A stretch of DNA of 64,000 nt from contig JADJVG010000033.1 in the NCBI GenBank assembly GCA_016716675.1, positions 189,521-253,520 on the forward strand. The letters run 5' to 3'. Positions 9,191 through 16,841 of this stretch are shown in pieces. Both the position numbers and the translations under genes were made by a program. This DNA is from Hyphomicrobium sp. Lineage in GTDB: Bacteria > Pseudomonadota > Alphaproteobacteria > Rhizobiales > Hyphomicrobiaceae. Numbering within the stretch: position 1 is the stretch's first letter; each line of letters opens with the position of its first letter. Below the pieces are notes generated by a model. It was not told where the DNA came from, did not search any database, and was given only the letters and a program-made list of their open reading frames with translations.

Positions 9191-12100
9191 CTAGCGCAGG
9201 ATGTCGAAATTACCGGCAAGAACCTCGTCCACCTTGCCGCTGCGCCAGGAGCCGTCGGCAGTGCGCACCAATGGCGAGGGCGACAGGCGATAGCGCCGGA
9301 CGATGGTGCTGCTTCTGGGCGCTCCCTTGAACGTATCGGCCAGAGACTGACGCAAAGACGCCTTGGAGGACGCGCCCGAACTCACCGGCGCAACGAGCAC
9401 ACGGGCCGTCATACGCGACGTCGTCTCGGTCGATTCCAATCCGTCCAGCACATGCAGACCGGCCTCGCGCCGCAGCGTCCGGTAAGCTCCGAAGCCCGAG
9501 ACGAGAAGAACCGCCGACGCGCCCTTCGCCATGTCGATCTCGGTCAGCGACATATTCCGCTTGTCGGCCCATTTCCGGTACATGGCCTCGATCTGTTGGC
9601 ACCAGGCCCGCTCGGCCTCGCCCTCCTCGCCGGGCGAGTTGAAAACCGGCTCGATCATCAACGCGGCTTCCGCCGGCGTTTCCTCGTCAAGGTCGGTGAG
9701 GCCTTCGTTGACGAGGTGGATCTGCATGGCAAGCCGGGCGACGAGATCGCGCACGCTTTTTGCGGTAGCACCCATTTTCTGCCGCTGAAGACGGGCCTGC
9801 AGGGCGTGCGCCGTCTCGGCTGCCACCGCCAACCTGTCCATCAGCTCGATCTTGCCGAGCGTGATGAACCGATCGGGCGAGGTCCAGAATTCCGGTGCAT
9901 TGAGCTTTGCTGACAGATCGGCCTTAATGGTAGTCCACGCTTCATCATCGATGCGCTCGGCGATGGGTTCCAGAGCTTGCCTGAGGGCGAGTGCTTCCTC
10001 GCGTTCCCCTGTCGGCGCAGCCATCATGTCGAACAAGCTCGGATTGTCCTCGTTCGCCCGTCCATCACGAGTCGGACCGGGAATGAACGCCGGCTCACCG
10101 TCGCCATCGGGATCGACGAATTCGGCTCTGAGCGCATCGCCGTCGCGGCGAACGAACACGAATTGATCACCCTCGGGGAAGCGCCGCTCGACAATCGTCG
10201 CGGCCAGGGGAGCGATCAGATACTGGTCGATGGCGCGCTTCAATGGCCGCGCACCCATCTCGGGCGAAAAACCCTTTTCAAGCAGGAATTCGAGTGCGGA
10301 CGCATCCCACTCCACGGCCCAGGCCCGGTCTTTGAGGCCGCGCCGCTCGAAGATCCGGTCGAGTTCCTTTTTCAAGATCCCGCGCATCAGTTCGCGCGTC
10401 AGCGGTTTGAAGACGATGACTTTGTCCAACCGGTTCTGGAATTCGGGTCTGAATGTCTGCGAGATTGCCCGCATGATCTGGTCGTTGGTGAAGTGCGCGG
10501 CCGACGGGGTGAAGCCCATGCCGCTGTCGCGGTGAGCGGTTGCGCCAAGGTTGGTCGTCAGGATGATCAGGCAGTGGCGGAAGTCCGCCGTCTGCCCGTA
10601 GGCATCCGTCAGCCGGCCATCGTCGAACACCTGAAGAAACAGATCCCAGATCTGCGGATGCGACTTTTCAAACTCGTCCAACAAGACAAGCGAGAACGGC
10701 TGCTTGCGGATGCGGCTGATCAACGTATCGGCATCGGCCGGCAAACCGCCGCCGCCCAGAATCTTCGAGATCGCATCAAATGTCTGGAACTCGCTCATGT
10801 CGAAGCGGATCATGCGGTCGACCGAACCGAACAGATATTCGGCAACCGTCTTGGCGAGTTCGGTCTTGCCCGTGCCGGTCGGGCCCGCGAACAGGAACAC
10901 GCCAATCGGCTTGCCGGGATCGTTGAGACCCGACTTCAACATCGCGATCCTCTCGACAATCGCGTCGACCGCTTCGGGCTGGCCGATGACGCGGCCTGAG
11001 AAGAATTCACGGATGCTTTCCAATTCCAGCCGCTCAGCGCCGTCGAGCAGCGACAACGGCAGCCCGGTCATCTGCGATAGCGTTTCGAGGATGTCACCGC
11101 CGGAGAGCCGCTGCGGCTTCTGTTTGTTCAAGCGCAACGCCGTCAGGCGCATCAGCGAAAGCGCCGAGCCGGGCAGGCTCATGGCGGTGAGATAATGCTG
11201 GGCCACATCGACAGCGGTCTTGGGAAAGCTCGCGTCGAAACCGGGCGGCGCCGGCGCCAGCTTGGCGGCGACGGCTTGCGCCAGCTCCTCGGCCTCATCC
11301 GCGTACATATCCTCAAGGCGAATTGCCTCGATCAAGCGGCGAAGCGCCGGGCGCAGTTGCACCAGACGCGCCATACTCGCCGGCGTCGCCTCGGTCCAGA
11401 TCATCACCCGGCCGGACGACAACGCCGGCAGGATCTGATCGAGAATACTGGAGCTCTGGCTCTGGTGCGTGCCGCTCATGGCAAAGGCCAGCAAGTCAGG
11501 AACATACCAGATGATCTTGCGACTGATATCGAGTTCCTGCAGGGTGTCGCGGATGCGCCCTTCGAGCTGACCGATGTAGAGCTGACCGGCTTGCAAGTCG
11601 GCTGCGGATGCTTCGAACACGCGCCAGCCGTTGGCGGAAACCACGCGCGCCAACAGCTTCAGAAACGACGTCTTGCCAGACATCGGCTCACCGATGACCA
11701 TCAATGGCCGCGCCGGATCACGGCCGACAACGCGGCTTGCCGCGGCGAGTCCGTCTTTCCAGCCGATGGGCTCGATCAAAGCCGATTGCGGAGCATCTGC
11801 GGGCCAGAACCGGCCGATGGAGGACAGGAACGGCGATGCGCCGCTGGCGCCTGCATCGCTCCCCGCATCGGATCCCAGCTTGGCAGCCAGTCTGACGGAC
11901 AGCGGATGGCGCACCTTGTCGAGAAACTGCGTGATCAGCCGCCGTTGGGCAAACGGCTGGGACAGCACTTCAGGTCCAGGCTCGCCTGGATCCTCGTCGC
12001 CGAGCTTTTCGAAGTAATCGAGGAACGCCTGTTGCATCGGCCTGTTTTCAAGCCACCAGTCGCGGCACGCGAGCAGCGGGGCTCCAGCCGGCATCCGCGT

Positions 12101-12592
12101 CTTCAAGTTGACGAGATAGTCGAAGGCGAACTGCATCTGCCAGGCGGAAAAGACGTCGAATGAGTTGCCGATGCGTTCGGCCACCTGTTCGCCGTCGGTG
12201 CGCTGTTTCAAGGCCGCGAGCGCCGCGCATGACAAGGTCCAGGTTTGACCAACCGCGTAGTCGCACACAGTCGCGATGGGGATCGCCGGATCAGCAAGCA
12301 GCGCGACAATCTTTTTGAAGTCGGGATGCTCAAGCATCTCGCCGGCGTGCGAGGCGTTGCGCGAAAACGGCTCCAGCGTTTCGTCAAACTTGTGGAGCCG
12401 CATGGCGAGCGTCGGCTGGTCGTCCGCGGAACCGGCCGCGGATGGCGGTGCGGATTCGCCGGCCTCAGAACTCTGCGACGCCCCACCCTGCGGGGCTGGC
12501 TTGGATGACGATTTGAAACCGCGGGAGACGATCCAATAAAGGCACGCCCCCAGCAAGAGCCCGACGACTGTTTCCACCCTCCACCCCATCAC
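9191..12592 (-). CDS. Membrane-anchored Clp-type double AAA+ ATPase fused to an RF2-like domain
   Basis: The 1133-residue protein has an N-terminal membrane helix (residues about 8-22), a Ser/Ala/Pro-rich linker, a helical region (60-250) and two AAA+ modules. Module 1 has Walker A GEPMSGKTS (301-309) and a ClpB-like pore loop YIGQLEGR, but the DE of Walker B reads DL (VPDLLAF). Module 2 has Walker A GPTGTGKT (570-577) and an intact Walker B LVLLDEFEK, but GGGLPADAD stands where ClpB has the GYVG pore loop. From about 870 to the end the chain resembles release factor 2: PEFWTSPDRF (RF2 domain I), AWCQQIEAMYRKWADKRN and SGFGAYRTLRREAGLHVLD (PCRF domain), RMTARVLVAPV, and an RF2-type tail (RRYRLSP, VDEVLAGNFDIL). 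The RF2 SPF tripeptide position reads EST and the whole GGQ domain is missing. Likely a membrane-tethered unfoldase that may contact ribosomes; that role is inference. Confidence 0.85.
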   Translation of the reverse strand: MMGWRVETVVGLLLGACLYWIVSRGFKSSSKPAPQGGASQSSEAGESAPPSAAGSADDQPTLAMRLHKFDETLEPFSRNASHAGEMLEHPDFKKIVALLADPAIPIATVCDYAVGQTWTLSCAALAALKQRTDGEQVAERIGNSFDVFSAWQMQFAFDYLVNLKTRMPAGAPLLACRDWWLENRPMQQAFLDYFEKLGDEDPGEPGPEVLSQPFAQRRLITQFLDKVRHPLSVRLAAKLGSDAGSDAGASGASPFLSSIGRFWPADAPQSALIEPIGWKDGLAAASRVVGRDPARPLMVIGEPMSGKTSFLKLLARVVSANGWRVFEASAADLQAGQLYIGQLEGRIRDTLQELDISRKIIWYVPDLLAFAMSGTHQSQSSSILDQILPALSSGRVMIWTEATPASMARLVQLRPALRRLIEAIRLEDMYADEAEELAQAVAAKLAPAPPGFDASFPKTAVDVAQHYLTAMSLPGSALSLMRLTALRLNKQKPQRLSGGDILETLSQMTGLPLSLLDGAERLELESIREFFSGRVIGQPEAVDAIVERIAMLKSGLNDPGKPIGVFLFAGPTGTGKTELAKTVAEYLFGSVDRMIRFDMSEFQTFDAISKILGGGGLPADADTLISRIRKQPFSLVLLDEFEKSHPQIWDLFLQVFDDGRLTDAYGQTADFRHCLIILTTNLGATAHRDSGMGFTPSAAHFTNDQIMRAISQTFRPEFQNRLDKVIVFKPLTRELMRGILKKELDRIFERRGLKDRAWAVEWDASALEFLLEKGFSPEMGARPLKRAIDQYLIAPLAATIVERRFPEGDQFVFVRRDGDALRAEFVDPDGDGEPAFIPGPTRDGRANEDNPSLFDMMAAPTGEREEALALRQALEPIAERIDDEAWTTIKADLSAKLNAPEFWTSPDRFITLGKIELMDRLAVAAETAHALQARLQRQKMGATAKSVRDLVARLAMQIHLVNEGLTDLDEETPAEAALMIEPVFNSPGEEGEAERAWCQQIEAMYRKWADKRNMSLTEIDMAKGASAVLLVSGFGAYRTLRREAGLHVLDGLESTETTSRMTARVLVAPVSSGASSKASLRQSLADTFKGAPRSSTIVRRYRLSPSPLVRTADGSWRSGKVDEVLAGNFDILR

Positions 12593-12718
12593 ATACAGCG
12601 CGCCAAATGACCTAGAGCGCGCGAACGGCTACTAGGAATCCCGGAACAAGGGGGGCGATGTCAACGATCTGGCGCGGTTGGACCTGTTTTTGGGCCGCCG
12701 CAGCGGAACCCGGGCGAT

Positions 12719-12795
12719 TGGTACCGCCTCCCCGGATTGAACGGGGGACCTCTAGATCCACAATCTAGCGCTCTAACCAACTGAGCTAAGGCGGC
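12719..12795 (-). tRNA. tRNA-His (anticodon GTG) without encoded G-1
   Basis: The 77-base gene has a full cloverleaf, anticodon loop TTGTGGA and encoded CCA. The acceptor stem pairs GCCGCCT with AGGCGGT, giving G1:U72, and the discriminator is A73. The base before G1 is T, so no G-1 is encoded. This combination is known from a large group of Alphaproteobacteria, where the histidyl-tRNA synthetase has adapted to it, and so supports the taxonomic reading. Confidence 0.96.
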
Positions 12796-12955
12796 ACAGG
12801 GGATGACGCGGCGCGGGCCCAAAAGGGCGTTGCGCGGCGTGGAAGCCCTTAAAGGCGGTTCCCCCACCTCCCGTCAAGAGAAAACGAGCCGCTCAACCCC
12901 TGCGCAAGGACGCAGGGCCGCCAAACGAGCACCTGATGCAAACGCGCCCGGCCGA

Positions 12956-13330
12956 TCAGGGCCTTTGCTGGACCTTTTGCCCCGCTTCCGTCATCAGCCG
13001 GGTGATTTCCTTCGCCTGGACAGCGTAGGACTCCAGCTGCGATTTGGCATAGCGCGATTGGAGGTCGAGGTAGTCCTTGAGGTCCTTCGCGCGCGCCAGA
13101 TCGGCGGCAAAACGGAAGTTGGTTTCGACATTCGATTGAGCGTACTGCAGCGCCTTGGCCTGGATCTCGATAGCGCTTTGCGCCATGGCGCCCTGCGATT
13201 TGACGATCGCATCCTGTGCCTGACGCATGAGACCTGAGAACTGGTCATAGGCCTGGCGCACTTGAGCCACGTTCTTTTCAGCCATCTCGCGAACGGCCTG
13301 GGGGATTTCCAGTGAAGCTGTTTCGAACAT
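12956..13330 (-). CDS. Phasin family protein
   Basis: Phasins coat polyhydroxyalkanoate granules and are mostly amphipathic helix. The 124-residue product is almost entirely helical and Ala/Gln/Lys/Glu-rich (MAEKNVAQVRQAYDQFSGLM, AIEIQAKALQYAQSNVETNF, DYLDLQSRYAKSQLESYAVQ), which fits the Phasin_2 pattern of Hyphomicrobiales. ATG 13330 is chosen over a longer frame because AGGAGG lies six bases upstream and the longer N-terminus is not helical. It stands alone, downstream of a divergently read histidine kinase gene and without PHA synthase genes nearby, so a more general granule or membrane-associated role is possible. Confidence 0.85.
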   Translation of the reverse strand: MFETASLEIPQAVREMAEKNVAQVRQAYDQFSGLMRQAQDAIVKSQGAMAQSAIEIQAKALQYAQSNVETNFRFAADLARAKDLKDYLDLQSRYAKSQLESYAVQAKEITRLMTEAGQKVQQRP

Positions 13331-13502
13331 ACTGCCCTCCTGACGCACGAACGGGTGCTTGCCCTTTCGCAGGCTCACTATACGCCCTCGGGCCGTACTT
13401 TGGGCATGGATTTCGTGTCCAATTGCTGTTGGGCACCCTCGAATGTGCATAGACGCAGGCAATATGTCGCGATAACACTCTCGAGACAAAAGCGATTTTC
13501 AA

Positions 13503-14960
13503 ATGACTGCACATCGTTCCGCCACCCCATCGAACGGGCTTTCCGCCGAGCTGGCGGCAAGCGTCGATACGATCGCGGAAGCCGCCCTGTTGATCGATGT
13601 GGACGCGGCAAGCTGCCTGGCCGCCAATGCGCCGGCGCGGCTGGCGCTCGGGCTTGCCGGGGCTTGGAAGTTTCCTCTCGCGCTCGACAGTGCGATGCCG
13701 GCAATCGCGTCGATGCGCGCCTATGCACGCCAGCATCCAAAGCCAGTCGCGCAAGCCGTGCATGTCACAATGTGGCTCGCCAACAAGCCGGTGACGGCGC
13801 TGTGTGAGCTGAGCCCGCTGTCCGGCGCGGCGCCGACGCTGGTCGTCGTCAAGCTGCTCGACATATCGGGAGCGATCGCCTCAACCGCGAACGCCCCAGC
13901 CGGCGAGGCCCCAGCGCGCCCCGCGCCGTCGCAGCCCAGTGCAATATGCGACCCCCCCGATCCGGCCGAGATCGAACCTCTGCCGTCATCCAAACCACCG
14001 CCGCAGGCCGCGGCGACGGTACCCGATGAAGCAAATCAAGAGCCGGAGACGTTGCCACCTGTTCAACGTGACGATGCCGAGACGCTCAAAGAAATTGCCC
14101 GGCGCATTCGCGAGGGGCTACCGGCGCGGCGCGAACCACAGGCCGCTGCATCGCCCGCGCCTGTTCTGCCAGACGCCGGCATTGCCGAGGCCTCCATCCA
14201 GACCGGTGCCGCGCCGCAAGCGGCAGAAAACGCCACGAAACCGGCTGCGAAGGCCGCACCCGAGCCGCTCAATCGCGATGCCCGGGCGCGGCTCGCACAT
14301 GAATTGAAAACGCCGCTCAGTGCCATCGTTGCCGCATCCGAGATCATGCGCGATGAGCGGCTGGGCTCCATGGGCAATCAGCAGTATCTGGGCTACGCCC
14401 GCGATATCCATGAAAGTGCCTCGCATGCGCTGGCGGTCATCACAAAAATGCTGAGCCGCGCGGCGTCCGAAATGGACGAGGCGGGCGGCACAGCCCGCGT
14501 CGATCTCAATGATCTTGCCGCCCGCACCGTCTCGTCCATGCAGGCGCTCGCTGCAGAACGCGATCTGACCCTCGATGTCGATCTGGAGGACGGCCTTGTG
14601 CTGGTCTCGGCCGATGAAACCGCGATCCGCCAAATCCTGATCAATCTGCTTGCCAATGCCTTCAAGTTCACACCACCCGGCGGCGACATCCGCGTCGTGA
14701 CCGGTTACCAGATGAATGGTTCAGCATTTCTCGTCGTGCGCGATACCGGCGACGGCATGGATCAGGCGACAATGGATGAGGTCTTCAGCAACGATGGGGG
14801 CCGCATAGGTGCACGCCGCGGCGGAGGCTATGGCATCGGCTTGCCGCTGGTCCGCCGTTTGGCGCAGCAGATCGGTGCAGACCTTGAAATCGACAGCGCG
14901 CCTCTCAAGGGGACGGTGGTTCTGGTATCATTTCCAAAACATCTGCTTCTAGCTGCCTGA
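13503..14960 (+). CDS. Soluble sensor histidine kinase
   Basis: The 485-residue protein has an N-terminal PAS-like region (about 15-125), a long Pro/Ala/Glu-rich linker (130-255), then a HisKA dimerisation domain with H box AHELKTPLSAI (phospho-acceptor His266) and a HATPase_c domain with N box INLLANAFKFT, G1 VRDTGDGM and G2 GGGYGIGLPLVRR. No membrane segment or signal peptide is visible, so it should sense a cytoplasmic cue. No response-regulator gene is adjacent: the left neighbour is the divergent phasin gene and the right neighbour an iron-binding protein gene, so it is an orphan kinase. About 200 bases with no gene follow; they contain a possible TTGACC promoter element near 15047 for the iron transporter. 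Confidence 0.93.
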   Translation: MTAHRSATPSNGLSAELAASVDTIAEAALLIDVDAASCLAANAPARLALGLAGAWKFPLALDSAMPAIASMRAYARQHPKPVAQAVHVTMWLANKPVTALCELSPLSGAAPTLVVVKLLDISGAIASTANAPAGEAPARPAPSQPSAICDPPDPAEIEPLPSSKPPPQAAATVPDEANQEPETLPPVQRDDAETLKEIARRIREGLPARREPQAAASPAPVLPDAGIAEASIQTGAAPQAAENATKPAAKAAPEPLNRDARARLAHELKTPLSAIVAASEIMRDERLGSMGNQQYLGYARDIHESASHALAVITKMLSRAASEMDEAGGTARVDLNDLAARTVSSMQALAAERDLTLDVDLEDGLVLVSADETAIRQILINLLANAFKFTPPGGDIRVVTGYQMNGSAFLVVRDTGDGMDQATMDEVFSNDGGRIGARRGGGYGIGLPLVRRLAQQIGADLEIDSAPLKGTVVLVSFPKHLLLAA

Positions 14961-15168
14961 GCGCCAAGCCAAGCAGCGGCGAGCGCTTGTTACAAGCCTG
15001 ATACTTATAACAATTCTAACTTCACCCCGCGGCACATCTAACAGTTGACCTTGGCTTTCTCCTCACGCTAAGGGGGCTCTTAGGGCGTCCAACGGCGCCC
15101 GGCGCTCGACCAGTTTGCGCCCAACCCGATACCGGGGCCTTGAACCCCGAATATTGGAGACGATGACC

Positions 15169-16209
15169 ATGCAGATCACACGTCGCGCCCGCTTGCGCAC
15201 CGCTGCCTTCACCCTCCTCGCGCTCTCGTCATTTTCCGCCCCCTCGCACGCCGAAGGGACGGTGAATATCTATTCCTATCGCGAGCCCAAACTGATCGAG
15301 CCGCTGCTGCAGGCCTTCACTGCCAAGACCGGCATCAAGGCCAACGTGGTGTTCGCCAACACCGGCCTCATTGAACGCATGACGGCCGAAGGCAACAACA
15401 GCCCGGCCGACGTGCTGCTGACCAACGAATTCGGTCTGCTGGTTCAGGCCGCCGCTGCCGGGGTCACCGCCCCCACGTCCAACGAAACGATCAACGCGCG
15501 CGTGCCGGCCGAACTGCGCGACCCCCAAGGCCATTGGATCGGACTGACGCGGCGCGCCCGCATCATCTACGCCTCCAAGGATCGGGTGGCTCAGAATGAC
15601 ATCACCTATGAAGAACTTGCCGATCCCAAGTGGCGCGGCAAGATCTGCTCGCGCTCCGGCCAGCACACCTACAACGTCTCGCTCGTCGCTTCGATGATCG
15701 CCCACCTCGGCCCTGACAAGGCAGAAACCTGGCTTAACGGCTTCAAGGCCAATCTCGCCCGCAAGCCCGCCGGCGGCGACCGCGAACAGGTGCGCGACGT
15801 GCAAGCCGGCCTGTGCGACCTCGCCATCGGCAACACCTACTACATGGTCGCCATGCTCAAATCGCCAGAGCAGAAGGTCTGGGCCGACGCCGTCAAACTG
15901 CTGTTCCCCAACGCCAAGGATCGCGGCACGCACGTCAACATCACCGGCATGTCGCTTGCCGCGCATGCGCCCAACGCCGCCAACGCCAAGTCGCTGATGG
16001 AGTTTCTGGTCTCCGACGAGGCGCAGAAGCTCTATGCCGACGCGAACGGAGAGTATCCGGTGGTTGCTGGCGTCAAGGCATCCGAAACAGTGGAATCCTG
16101 GGGGCCTTTGAAGCCCGATGGGCTGCCGCTCACCAAAATCGGCGAGCTGCGCAAAAAGGCATCGGAACTGATCGACAAGGTGCGTTTCGACCAGGGACCG
16201 AACTCGTAA
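15169..16209 (+). CDS. Periplasmic ferric-iron-binding protein of an ABC transporter
   Basis: Belongs to the FbpA/FutA/IdiA-type extracellular solute-binding family that delivers Fe(3+) to an inner-membrane permease. It has a Sec signal peptide ending near SHAEG, the opening VNIYSYREPKLIEPLLQAF, the middle signature WIGLTRRARIIYASK, and the paired tyrosines GNTYYMV that bind ferric iron in this family, plus PNAKDRGTHVNITGMSLA. ATG 15169 has GGAG nine bases upstream; an ATG six bases earlier is possible. Length (346) is normal. The permease gene follows, separated by one small unknown gene; no ATPase gene is present nearby, so an ATPase must be encoded elsewhere. Confidence 0.93.
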   Translation: MQITRRARLRTAAFTLLALSSFSAPSHAEGTVNIYSYREPKLIEPLLQAFTAKTGIKANVVFANTGLIERMTAEGNNSPADVLLTNEFGLLVQAAAAGVTAPTSNETINARVPAELRDPQGHWIGLTRRARIIYASKDRVAQNDITYEELADPKWRGKICSRSGQHTYNVSLVASMIAHLGPDKAETWLNGFKANLARKPAGGDREQVRDVQAGLCDLAIGNTYYMVAMLKSPEQKVWADAVKLLFPNAKDRGTHVNITGMSLAAHAPNAANAKSLMEFLVSDEAQKLYADANGEYPVVAGVKASETVESWGPLKPDGLPLTKIGELRKKASELIDKVRFDQGPNS

Positions 16210-16281
16210 CGCGCGGGGCCGTTAGCCCCCTTCGCGTTCGTGTCCCTCATCTCTTGCACCTTTTATCGAACAGGTCTCGCC

Positions 16282-16800
16282 ATGCCGTTTCCCACTTCAC
16301 CGCAAACCAAAGTACCGCAGAAAGCGTCCGTTCTTCCCTTGCCGTCCCGCGCGCCTGAGCGGCTCGTGGGCGTCGGCTTCCGATGCTGGCTCAAAGGCCT
16401 CGCCACCGGCGACATCAGCCATTGGGAAGACGCCTTCAACGCATTCAGCGCCCAGCTCGGGCCTGAACGCGCCAAACACCTGCTGATCGAGCTATCGCAG
16501 TTCGTCCGCGCCATCAGCACCACGGCTGAACGCGAGATCGAAGTCGCGGACAAAGGGTTCTGCGGCTTCTGCCGAGACGAATGCCTGGCGATCTCGATCG
16601 TTGCGGCGTGCCAGCACGGCGCCCATCCGGCGCTGCAATCGTCAGCCACCGCGCTGCTCGGGTCCGACGACATCGGCGACACGATTTTGGGTGCGCAGAC
16701 TTTTGCCTCAGGCCTCAAGGCGGCCAATCTCTTGTTAGCGCTGGAGTCGGTTTGCCCGGCAACATGCGCCCTCAAGGCTCAGCGACGGCGGCCGATGTAA
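16282..16800 (+). CDS. Unidentified cysteine-containing protein between iron-transport genes
   Basis: The 172-residue product starts most plausibly at ATG 16282; an in-frame ATG lies 42 bases upstream. It is mostly helical, with GVGFRCWLKGLATGDISHWE near the N-terminus and a compact cysteine cluster GFCGFCRDEC near residue 94, followed by a histidine-containing helix. There is no membrane helix or convincing signal peptide. I do not recognise the family. Its place between the iron-binding protein and the permease, with about 40 bases to the permease start, suggests co-expression and perhaps a regulatory or metal-sensing role, but this is inferred only from position and the CxxCxxxC cluster. 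Confidence 0.65.
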   Translation: MPFPTSPQTKVPQKASVLPLPSRAPERLVGVGFRCWLKGLATGDISHWEDAFNAFSAQLGPERAKHLLIELSQFVRAISTTAEREIEVADKGFCGFCRDECLAISIVAACQHGAHPALQSSATALLGSDDIGDTILGAQTFASGLKAANLLLALESVCPATCALKAQRRRPM

Positions 16801-16841
16801 CAAAGGCATTTGTGGTCCAACACAGAGTGAAGCAGTCTGGA

